Origin: Augochlora pura
Lineage: Eukaryota; Arthropoda; Insecta; Hymenoptera; Halictidae
Length of the DNA: 64,000 nt
Reading direction: 5' to 3'
Assembly (NCBI RefSeq): GCF_028453695.1
Contig: NC_135773.1
Coordinates: 4,898,001 to 4,962,000 of the forward strand
Shown one piece after another: positions 39,011 to 50,000 of the stretch. The position numbers and the translations under genes are program-made. The first letter of the stretch is position 1. Each line of letters starts with the position of its first letter. The notes under the pieces were generated by a model, which was given only the letters and a program-made list of their open reading frames with translations, did not search any database and was not told where the DNA came from.

Positions 39011-39092
39011 ACAACTCAATCGGTTCACGCAATGGTTAGAGCGTACGATTTCGGTGCTGCTCGGCTCGGGTTCAAATCCCGTTGGAGGCTAA
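39011..39092 (+). tRNA. tRNA-derived sequence (pseudogene or SINE head)
   Basis: B box GGTTCAAATCC is perfect, and the A-box region CACGCAATGGTTAGAGCG is tRNA-like with correct order and roughly correct spacing. The 3' arm GTTGGAGGC has no matching 5' acceptor strand, and the anticodon stem does not close, so it is not a working tRNA. A run of T (about 39094-39102), a pol III terminator, follows. Confidence 0.45.
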
Positions 39093-39367
39093 GTTTTTTT
39101 TTCGTAAAACACATTTTATTTTTCCAATTCTATATCACATGGTTTATTTAAATGACTTTAAAAATATGTTCGTAATGTTTTAAAAAAATATTTTTTAACA
39201 TTTGAAAAATATTTAAGTCAACATACATACAAAAATAGTTTTGAAGTATCTCTTATTTTATGCATTCTCTAACTACATACGTTCGTCATTACGGCTTTGT
39301 TTACATTCTCTAGATTACAGTTCATTAATTTTGCTTCTAAGCTTTCCGCCTTCAGCAAATACGGGTA

Positions 39368-39422
39368 GAAATGACTCTTCGTCCTGGAAACCAATTCTTT
39401 GGTTTCCAGGACGAACCATTTC
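39368..39422. repeat. strong 17-bp perfect hairpin
   Basis: TTCGTCCTGGAAACCAA, loop TTCT, then TTGGTTTCCAGGACGAA (39378-39415), with an outer GAAATG/CATTTC extension across an internal loop. The stem is perfect on both strands. GTCCTGGAAAC occurs again at 39657-39667. Confidence 0.8.
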
Positions 39423-39530
39423 TTTGGTCAAAAAAGAAACTTAGCCTCTAAAAGCCCCTGAAATTAAATCCTTCTAATATATCCTTCGAATAATCCATTA
39501 CTAAATCCTAATTCATAAATGTGGATTCGG

Positions 39531-39560
39531 AGTTAAAATGGCTTCTAGTACGAAGGGTTA
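39531..39560. mobile_element. right-end fragment of the TTAA-type miniature element
   Basis: AGTTAAAATGGCTTC then ACGAAGGGTTA matches the right end of copy 1 (AGTTAAAATGGCTTCGAATG). A TTAA at 39325 would give a 236-bp element, but the left end is not convincing. Confidence 0.45.
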
Positions 39561-42500
39561 TGGTAGACCGTCCATTTGAAAAATCCATGAGAAATTGTCA
39601 CGAGGGATGGATGAGGGTTACTAAAAGTTCCCTTGAAATGGATAACCGAGATTGATGTCCTGGAAACTGATGAAATTCGCAGTGCCTCGAAGTCCACAAT
39701 TTTGGGAACCAGAGGGTGGATAAGAGGAAGTGGGAATATCTAGTTAAACGTACAGAACACTGGGAAAGACCATCCGCCATACAACAGCATCGTGTTTCCA
39801 CGTTTGGTCCTGTGTCCGCAAGTCGATCTTCGGATTAGCGACCGCTAGTAGACATAGGTCCGCTTAGGCCACTGTTCGGAGTCTGGATTCGATACTCGTC
39901 GCCAGAGTCGCGTCGTAACGCTATTATCGTTACGTAATTTTTATGCAAGCCTCCTCGCGTCCTCACGCGACGTTCCAAGTGTTACGCAACACCGAGGATC
40001 ACCGGGCGGCTCGAAACGTCGCGCGAACGTTCGAAGTTCGACGCGCCCCGATCGAAAAAATCGCCGATTAATTCCCGAAAATGACAGCGCGGCTAGCCGA
40101 TTGACACTCGATACCCCTTTCGTCGGATCGGCGAACGTAACGGCCAGTGTCCATTGTTTATTGCACCTCGTTAGTCCCTGTCTTTGTTCGTCGACGCGTG
40201 TTTCGTGTACTCCCAGGATACGAAACTTGATACCAAAGTCTATTAGGCGACTTAATATATCCCCGTCCCGATAAGAGAACGCGAGTTAATTCGCCGAGGT
40301 TCGATCGCTTCGTTTGGAGGTTGGGTATCAAGGCGTCGCCCGTTTCGTGGATTTAAAAATCAGATAGAGCATCGCCACCCTATCAAGCTAAATTAACACT
40401 TTATCCACCGGCCATCCGGTCGTAAAAAATTTCGTTTCTATTTTGATTTTATTTATCTTATTAATCGCGAAAGGTATTTAATATTTAAAAATTTATATAA
40501 TAATATTGAAGTTTGTAGTACAATTTAACACATTTATCTCAATAATAGATAACAAATTAAGGGTTACTATGGCAACTGATTCACAAGCTACCGACCGGGG
40601 GGGAAAAGGCGATTTATAGGCTACCGGTTGATAAAAAGTTAACAATGATACTACAGTCGAACCGAGGGTTGTATGCATTTATTACAGAAATAGGTAAATC
40701 AAATACGAAACATCGCATCATTTTCAAACTACGCAAACGAGAAGTAAATATCTATGCAATCCCTGTAACATAGAATTAGCTCACATAATTTTATTTTACA
40801 TAAAAATATCGTATTTTTAAATAATTATCTGTCATAATTTCTTATTACATCGCTTTTACGTCATACATACGTTATTTTCTAGATACATTATCCGTGATCA
40901 TGCTAAGAGAAAATATGAAACAAAATTTCATATAAATAGAAACAAATGACTAGTTTTTCCATTGTAATAAAATACATTTCGAGCTCGCTAATCCAACAGG
41001 AATCCTTTTTACCGCGAGGCGCACTTCGAATCAGATCGTCCCGATATATATTTGATAACGCCGAAGCCAATACGAGCCAGTGTTATTTCTTCCCTTTCAC
41101 GTTTTACAACATCCTACGTCCGCATGTAAAGTGTAGAGAGAGCGAGAGAGATCCTTCATATCTTCCGCTTTAACCTGGCAACCTGGAGCGACTCCCAGGA
41201 CGAGGTGAACGATCGACAGGGTAGTGGTACGTGACCTTTTGCTCGAAGGATAACGGCGGGGGTGAAGAAGGAGGGGGGCGGGGGGGGGGAGGGTTGGAGG
41301 ACTTTATTCCTCGGTAACGGGGGGTGAATGCTCGTACGACAGAATGGGCCCCCCCGCCCCCCCCCCCTCGCATCCTATTTAGCCGCGGCGAACTGCTTAA
41401 GCTGCCGAAATGAGTGATAAATAATCCTACCGGCGAGCTTCTCTCGGGTTCGACGACGCCGTTGGAAAGAGAGGAAAGCGAGACCGACGATGCGCAGACG
41501 ACGGTGTGTAACTCCGCGGGTAATGCTTAGGTTGATTTTAGAACGATGCACCGAGCGCAAGATCGATCCGTGTTTCGTGCGCGCTGTTTCTTCTTAACTC
41601 GGTTTCACCGCGCAATGTAACTCTAGCTGTGTCTGAAATAATGGTAGAGGCACTCTCTTTTGCTCGAACCTTCCGTACGTCCCTCCGAGAATAACGACCC
41701 AGATGTTTTAATGAAGATTCTTGCGAGCGGCGTGGAAACGCACGTTTCGACGGAGGGGTTCTAGATTTATCGTAGAGATTGTTTTAAATTATTTTATGCG
41801 CGTTTGGTGGCGATTGAAATAGGGGAGGAATTGATGTCGTTGATTGAGGAACAGTTCAACGTTTACCGTAATAGAACGTTATTCTAAAGATTAATTAAAC
41901 GGTGAAATATAAGAATTTATTTAATATTTAATGTTTATTTTTGTGACCCGATTTTGCCGGCTCTCAGAAATCTATTTCCATTCGTGTGTTATGCTCGACG
42001 TTATGGATTTGTTAGCAGGAATCGAGTATTCGATATACTTTATTTCGACTACGAGTTACTGCAGTTTAGTGGCAATAAATATGTACAAATAGTGTTTATG
42101 AATTGCGACATTACAGAAATTCGATATAATATATGTTTATTAATGTCCTTATGTTTATATTTTATGAATCTGTTATAATTTGTGCAGGCTTGTTTTATAC
42201 GAAGGGTGTAATTCCGTATGAAATATGTATACTGAAAATACAGAATCAAATTTTATTATCTAAGGCTTTGTTTCGAGAAAAGTTAATTTCAAAATTTATC
42301 TAATTTACCTGTTTCTAATATTTGCAAGTAAAAGTGATTGATCATAGGCGGATGAGCCAATCAGTATCAATTCTATACCATTCTAATCATTTTTCCCAAA
42401 AACCTAGCATAAGAGGGAAGTATATAATTTATATTTTTTTATTAAATCGCATCATTCATGGATGTACCGTCATCTGGAACACCTTGTACATTAATAACTC

Positions 42501-43030
42501 TAGGAAGATGTATATCGTTCGTAGTACAAGGATTAATTGGGTTCTGAGATAATGTCCTTAGAACCCTATGGCGATAACATCTTACCAAGTTTATAAACTA
42601 TGAAATTAGTAGAAAGGCATATCATTTATAAATAATAATACGCGTGGCATAATATATAAAAGGAACATACATCTAAAAATATCTGCATTTATGAACCAAT
42701 GGAAATATTTTATACTTTAGAAAAATGTATCGTCACATTATATATGTCTATTAAGTATTGTCGTATATATGAAAATTGAACGACGCATCGATAAAACTTA
42801 ATGAATATATTAATAACAATTAGTTGAGAATTGCTCGTGAAATAATAAGAGAAATGTATGGTCCTATAACTACCTGTTCCGATTCATACTAAAACTGTTT
42901 ATTATTTCACGAAGTTTTTTAATTAAGCATTATCCATGACGAAGCGTTACGGCAAATAGTCGACAAATATCAGGCCGGTAAATCAATCTCTATTTTTATA
43001 TCTTATCTGTGATCGTAGTATCATCACCTG
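39561..43030. other. no gene recognised
   Basis: Mixed composition to 40.4 kb, CpG-richer at 41.0-41.75 kb with G-rich and C-rich runs (41271-41290 and 41349-41367), then AT-rich. Open frames are short and not domain-like. Confidence 0.65.
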
Positions 43031-43036
43031 CTGATA

Positions 43037-43133
43037 TCCAATGGAAGTGATAACCTAAATGAGGTATAGTTCTGACACAGATGGATACTATACCTCGTTT
43101 GCGGTTTCAACTCTTATCACTCAATGATATGGA
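43037..43133 (+). ncRNA. miRNA-precursor-like hairpin
   Basis: AAATGAGGTATAGT (43057-43070) pairs with ACTATACCTCGTTT (43087-43100) with one G-U pair. A second stem, AGTGATAA (43046-43053) with TTATCACT (43114-43121), and a basal TCCA/TGGA extend it with bulges. The loop is about 16 nt and the whole is about 97 nt, the size of an animal pre-miRNA. It is not a known miRNA that I recognise. Either strand could be the transcript. An inverted-repeat element is the alternative. Confidence 0.3.
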
Positions 43134-43920
43134 AGGGCGTGACAATAACAACGGAGTTGCAGGAGTTATCGCGGAACGAAGTACAAGGGTAAAACAGCAC
43201 TGACTAGGTATAGGAATAATATGTTCCAGTTTCCTGAGTTTTCAGTATACCTCATTCTTACCATGAAAGACATGATTTTGCGATACCTTTTTTTTTATTT
43301 AATCTACCCTATCTGAAAGCATACACTCACAGTTTTAATTTAAGCTAACTTGAATTAAAAAATTTCCACGAGAAGTTACCTTAAAATCGATCTGAACTAC
43401 CCTTTCGAAATCAGGCAATTTTCGTTAATATCACAGCTCAGATTCTTTAATTTTTTAAAATGTTTTCATGATTATTTCACAATTTAATCTAGTCTATTTT
43501 AAAGTAGATTCTATCAACTTTAATTTAAGCTAAATTGAATAATAAAAGGGCAATGAAAAATTCTTTCACTTACTCTTACCTACAATAAAAACTAAACAAC
43601 CCAGTATTGATAACATACTGAAGTCAACTTTTATGAAGGGAATAGGGATGGAATGATAATTAAGAGAACAGACAATGTATATAGATATAGATGATTTAAT
43701 TGTCGAAAGAAACAATTGTCGCGTAGCTATAGGAACAACATGAACTGTGCTTGGAAAGGATTAACACTTGTCTTTTTTTTCCTCTGCTAGAAACGCATTC
43801 TCTTTACTTTCGTACACACGGAGTGCAAACTGTGAGCACGGAGACACAATTTAGTCAATGCAGGACACAATTATTAATTACTTCAATGTGTCGAGCCGCG
43901 ATCTCGTTGTTACTTCTAGT

Positions 43921-43926
43921 TTTATT
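43921..43926 (-). promoter_or_regulatory. candidate polyadenylation signal for gro
   Basis: TTTATT on the plus strand reads AATAAA on the minus strand. It is embedded in a T-rich plus-strand run (A-rich on the transcript). It is the first canonical hexamer seen 3' of the gro stop. Confidence 0.3.
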
Positions 43927-46900
43927 TTTTTTTTGTTGTTGTTGCCGTTGTTCTTCCTAGTGCGCCTGTATTTAGTGTGTTCGTGGCATTGTTGTGTGTA
44001 CCTGTGTGTACATGTGTGTGTCCTAATGCATCTGCGTGGGTATGCGTATTATTCACTGTAAAAGAATATGGATTCTGTACAAGTTAATCCGTAAGAGATA
44101 ATTAACTATTGAGTCTTCTTGAGGTATCGTTGTTTCTATTGGTCTATCGTTCGGAGCTGTGCTCGTCGAAAATCTATCCGCAGTTGCTTTTGTTTCCGAT
44201 ATTTTTTCTCGCGTGTACCCATTCTCATTCTTTCCCTGTTGTGAAAAAATTCGCGTTTACTTAACGATAAATCCTCGCGCGGGGCAGTATTACAGCGTCG
44301 ATTCTACGACGATCACAGCGAATGTAAAACGTGTGTCATCCTGTAACAAAATATAAATCTCCATTATGCATCCCCTGCTTTGACCGTATGTCAGATCCGA
44401 ATAAATGACGCGCTACCTAGTACCCTATAACTTTACACCCCGTCACGCCGGCACGAAGAAAAACTGTCAACGTACGTAAATGCAATCATCAATTTGATCC
44501 TGCCGCGATACGATAAAATTCAATCCGGCGGAGTCGCGTCGTCGGTGGAACCGAACGCCGCGGTACGCTTTGAAACTCATTTAAAAATTCGACTACTAAA
44601 TTTGACACCCTCGGTTGGACGCAGAATCCGCTACGCAAGTTACATTGGTCTGGGTGCCTAGAATTGAGTATTAAGGTCCAAGGTGGATCTACGTAGGCGT
44701 GTCAACATGTGCTTGCCGCTCGACGACCTACGAAGTTTGATGGCACCGCAGCGTTCGCTCCACTTGCGACGCGACTCGCGTCGTTCGGTTAAAACTAGGG
44801 CTATCGTTGGACAATCACAAAAATATCTCGCTGAATATCTTGAAAAAACGTATCGTTTCTGAGCGTATCTTGTATATCCTTCGCCAAGTACACGCGTCTC
44901 GTGCCCGGAGTGGGAATAATGTCACACGCGCCCAAGCTCGCTCGCATGTGTTCCTGTATTTCCATCGAGTACGACTGCTGGATTCCGATAGACGCGGACA
45001 TCATCTCATCTCCCTCACGACGGTACAACATATATAGTACATCGCACTCGGTCCTCTAATAAAACACTCAAACCGATGTCGAATCTGTAAACCATACGTA
45101 CACTGCGAAGTTACAATATCGTACGACCAGTGATCGTTACGCGGCGAAGAGAGCAGCAGTCGTAAAAAATATTACTACTCAATAAGTCGAGCAAAGACTC
45201 CGCGATCTTTGCCCGGTGATCAAGCTCGAGACGTCAAGAGAAGCTACGACATACCAAAAGCTTTGTACCTCGCGAGGGATCGACTCGTCGACTCTAATAC
45301 GACTGAAAGAGGTCACCTCCTTTTATCGTTTGCGTGTTTGCTCTAGAAAAAAAAAACGGTCGAGAGAGATCGAACCGCGTTGCTTCTGTCTTCATCCTCT
45401 CTTGGCCATTGAACAAATTTCCACGGTTACCGAACGGCGAATTGTTATCCGATGGTGGTGTGACGCAGAGCGACGAAAGAGCCAACAAAGTCCCCAGAAC
45501 TCAGGCTTACGTGTGCGAGTACCAAACGATGTCGTTACTCTTTCGCAACGGAAATACCACGACGCTTCCTTCAGATCGAAATAATTACACATCAGTTCAT
45601 AGCCCTATACTCGCTATGTCCATTCTAGACGCCTCTCTCTCTCTCTCTCTCTCCTCTACGAAAGTGTTTGATATTATTACAGCAACTTCTGGGAGCAGAT
45701 CGAATGAATGGCTCGCCGGATGTGCATGGCAGACTCCAGACACCCTCGACAGGTACACATCGTTGCGTCTGTTACACTCCCACAAGGATACAACATTTTG
45801 GGGGGGGCGGCCGCTTTCCGTGTACAAGGGGCGTGCCAATCATGTTCCACATAGTTTCTCGCATAACTATAGAAGAAATGGGTTAACAACAACAGAAATG
45901 ATCACATGCTTGCGGACGCACGTGGAACCCTAACAGGGCCGTGCTTCTACATGGCAGTCGGAGGGGCGTGTGGAACGACTGTCATTATAGTGAATTATAC
46001 AGGTTCCGAGGCTCGAATAGACCACGGAACGCGACAGTCTCGAGGAAGATTACTTCCATAATAAACTGAGTGGAGCGTAGTCGAAAGGGGAAGCTGCGAT
46101 AGGCGAAAAATAATCGAAAAGATGCTGTCGGAAGACGCTGCCTTGAAAAAAGCGACCGATGCAGACTAAAAAGACATGCCAACAAATGATCATGACCAAC
46201 AAAGGGTTTGCGATGCCTTTAACTTCTCATCGATTCCCCTCAGGACTGGCCTCGCTAGCGGATGCATCGCTTTGCTCGATCAAATTTCCGCAACACGACA
46301 CACATTCCTACCGGGTTTACACGCTGATCCACACACGTGCCCCTTCATTCGTCCTTTTCCGCGTATAAAGCACGAGGACATCGCGCGTAGCGGGAATGAT
46401 CAAATACCACGCTTCCACCTTCGCGATCTCTCACACTCACGCCTATGAGTCACTTAACCATAAAACGCTATATTACATTAGTAACATATTACACAGGCGA
46501 CTTCTGGCCGAAGTCGGTTCGTACCCCGGATCTCACATGATCTCATTCCAGGGACGAACATCATCACGCACTGTATCATTCAACATCGTTTTTTCTATTT
46601 ATAACTATGCGCTCTATACAATCTTAAATAGCTAAAACGTTCTGCCACCTTTATATTTATATATATATATTTATATATTTATATCTATATAATGTAACTT
46701 CAGTCCTCGGCGACCTAATCGTGTCCACGTACGGCGGCCGTTGCGCATCATCCAAATATAACAAATATAACACGTAACGTCGCGTCACTCGATTCACAAA
46801 ATAATAGTCTTCTCAGAGTGGAGTTTTAGCTTCTCGTGCTCCTTAGACCGACAGTTTCAGTGCGTCATATAGTAACGAGTTTCTTTCTTCTTTCTCAGAA

Positions 46901-46978
46901 AGCTGAAACCCGTACGAAAACTGCGAAAGCTTCCGTTCGATGATATCCAAAGTCCGACAATGCGATCGTGCTGATGAT
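43921..46978 (-). other. gro: probable gro 3' untranslated region
   Basis: Inference. Reading downstream of the gro stop on the minus strand, the first canonical AATAAA I can find by eye is the complement of 43921-43926, about 3.05 kb away. The interval is compositionally more balanced than the very AT-rich DNA beyond it (41.8-43.7 kb). It holds a CT repeat (45632-45653) and an AT-rich run (46651-46700). Its open frames on both strands (for example 45334-45933 plus) match no family I know. The end could lie nearer, at a non-canonical signal. Confidence 0.4.
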
Positions 46979-47086
46979 TCAGTATATCACTTCGTAGACG
47001 GTTGCTTTCTTGTCACCCGATCCAGTCACTATGTATTTGTCGTCGGTAGAAATATCGCAACTAAGCACGGATGAGGATTCCTTTGA
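46979..47086 (-). CDS. gro: gro terminal coding exon with stop
   Basis: 108 nt after acceptor TTCTTGTGTTACAG: 35 codons plus TGA. It encodes SKESSSVLSCDISTDDKYIV followed by TGSGDKKATVYEVIY, the closing strand of the last blade. VYEVIY is the invariant C-terminus of Groucho/TLE proteins. Confidence 0.97.
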   Translation of the reverse strand, partial: SKESSSVLSCDISTDDKYIVTGSGDKKATVYEVIY

Positions 47087-50000
47087 CTGTAACACAAGAA
47101 AATTACACAATTACAAATTGTCTATTACATCTATAAAATTTTGAAAATCAGTTTTTAATTCTTTGCACTCTGGGGATGATTCTAGATGACAGTAAACGTT
47201 GTTATATACATTCAAAAATCTTTCTACCGTTTGGTTACACAAAATAATTGATGGTTCAACCAGAGTAATTATGTAAATTTTATCCAAACATGTTTTATTA
47301 TTTTCAATTCGTTCCAAGACATTCCAGTGGTTTTATTTAAACATGAGACACTGTATGTACAAGGAAAAATAAAGAAGACATTAAAAATGAAGAAGAGAAA
47401 GTTTATACTATTTAACAAAGTAACAGGCAATTTCTAGCTTCCAGACATTTTCTCAAAATCATTGTAAGGTCATTGATACTGCATATAGAAATATTGTAGC
47501 CACTCCTGACAGAACGTTGAATGTCATAGGGTCTTCAAATTGTTATGGAACAGAAATAAGCAAACTCAATCCCTACCTGGAATATTGAGGCACCATAAGG
47601 TGTACGCCACGCGTTCAGCAAATTGTCCTTGCCAGTGGAGACGAACCATTTGCCGCAGGTAGCGAAACGTAACGAGAGCACACAGGACTCGTGCAAGTGG
47701 AGTTGATATTTGTCTGGTTTCGTAGCGTGGAGCACTTCGACGTTCGAGTTCTCCATGCCGACCGCGAGCCACTCCCCTGTGGGACAGTAGCCCAGGGAGA
47801 ATATCTGCGAGGTGAAGTCGTGTTGCTGGAGCTGCCTGCCTTCCCGGAGGTCCCACGAGCGGACCGTGTTGTCCAGTCCGCCGGTCCAGAGCTTCGACCC
47901 GTCCGCGGAGATGTCGATGCAAGACGCGCCGTCCGTGTGCCCTTGGAACTGTCTGACCAGCGCCTGATTTTGCAGGTCCCAGACAGCGATGTTACCGTCG
48001 CTGCAACAGCTGAAGCAGACCTTCGAGTCCGGCGAGATGGCCAGCGCGTAGCAGGCCGGAGCGTTCGAGGTCAGTTCCGCCTTGATCCTCGGCGTCGGAC
48101 TCGCCAGATCCCAGATACTTAGATTACTCGCTTCGCCGCCTACGATCAGAGTCCTGCCGTCTGGTAGTAGCTTCACGGATCTGTCGGATTAAAAGAAACC
48201 ACCGTGTTAGAATACTAAATTCATTTTAGGACAAAGTACGCTTAGCTGAATTAAAATTACGTGAGCTCTGGCTTCATTTCTCTTGGACAGAGATTTTATA
48301 TATTTCAAGAATTTAACAGCAATCTTTTTTAAATTGAAATTAGACCAATTCGCTAATAAACCATAGCCTTCTGCCCAATTACTGTACATTTCGATGACGT
48401 CTGATTAATCTACTCATGCCAGACGCTTTCGAAAATAATAGATCAAGCTGGTCGCACCGTCGATCCAACCAAGGATTTGTTACAAATTGGACATTTGACA
48501 GAACTTCCACACGATTGCAAAAAATACGTGACATCACAACCGTGTTTCTTGCATTCGTAGCTCATATGAAAGTTGATCGCTTTCCTCTTCTTCAACCTGC
48601 GGCCGCAATCGCGTCGGAACGAACGTTTTTTCGCATCCAAATTGCACTCCGGCGTCGAATTCTTCACGCAATTGTGCCAGAGATGTTTGACCAGCAGATG
48701 CTTCTGATGGAATATTTTATCACGGTATCCGCAGATGCACGTATCGCGGAAAACACTGTGATAAACAATTCCATCAGAAGCATATTGGAACTGCCCGCTG
48801 CCGCCGATGCTGCTGGACGATCTGCGCCAGCCAACTGCTATCCAATGGTAGGCAGCGGAGATCAAAGAGCCGCGCGGTACCGGCTACCGCAGCTCTCTTT
48901 GAACTGCGTCGACTACCGTCGGTGCTGCTCGAGCTCTGCTGAGCCAGTCGATTGTCCTTCACATCTCCCAGCTTCATTCTGGTGGCTTTGGGCTCGCGTT
49001 CGAGCATCGTTGGCGTTGAAGCCCGGTACCGCCTCGATGCGATCACGGGACTCTCGCGTTTCGAACACGCATCAGTTTGGTCCGTTAACACGAGACGATC
49101 GCTCGTTCTCTCGCATCTGGCGCGAGAGTCGCGGTGGACTCCGCTCGCAATGACTTTGAATGACAGCAGAGTGTAAGAAACAAAGGAATTATTCCTCGTT
49201 GTTCGTTATAGTTCGTTCGTGTCGCCATCGTGAATTAGATTAAGGCTTGGATAAGACTATCATTTGATTCGGGCAGCTGCGTCATTAACGCCAGCTTGCC
49301 ATGTAGTACAAGCAGTCCCCTATGGAACCTCGTGTCATATCTTGTTTATGAGCATTATTCTTTCCTATTATTAGCCTGGGAGATGCAGGTGGAACGTCCA
49401 ACGACGCCACCGTTGTGGAACGACTTTTGTTGCTTAGAATCCTTTTTACTATTACCATCCATTTTACTCTTCCATCGATTATACTTTATACTCTTAAATC
49501 GTTTATTTTTCGAGACATTGCGGCTTTTAGAAGCACTGTCAATTGGTCTTGAAAGATGTTCACTTATCCTCTAAGCATGTACTCTATCATCGCTTTTAAT
49601 TCTTGAAACTGAATATTATCGATCACAAAATAGTCGACAGACAAACGGCATAAACGATACTCGATTCGGCGGCACAATTAGAAATCGAAACGTTTTCGAG
49701 GATATCGCGATTAACTGTGGACAGTCGCACGTATCATCGGACGCGACCTTAATAGCGCCGCAGGTGCGCGCTAATCAGAATTTATTCAGGCTGGGGATCG
49801 CGTTTGCTCCGCGGAGTGGAAAGTTAATGTGTCATGTGCCGTGAACGTTTAACCAACCTGATGTAGTTGTCCCGCTGCAAGCAATCAAGCTGCGAAACGT
49901 GTTTCGCGCTGCCGCTGCCGCCCTGATTGATGTCCCAGACCTTGACGCATCCTTTGCCACCGGTGTAAACGTATTTAGTCGGATTTGAGATCGTTACGGC

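Noticed and set aside
43046..43121. let-7 identity for the GAGGTATAGT hairpin arm
   Set aside because: It resembles only part of the let-7 start and lacks the GTAGTAGGTTG core, so it is not let-7.
47691..48122. plus-strand open frame over the gro WD40 exon
   Set aside because: Antisense shadow of a highly conserved coding exon.
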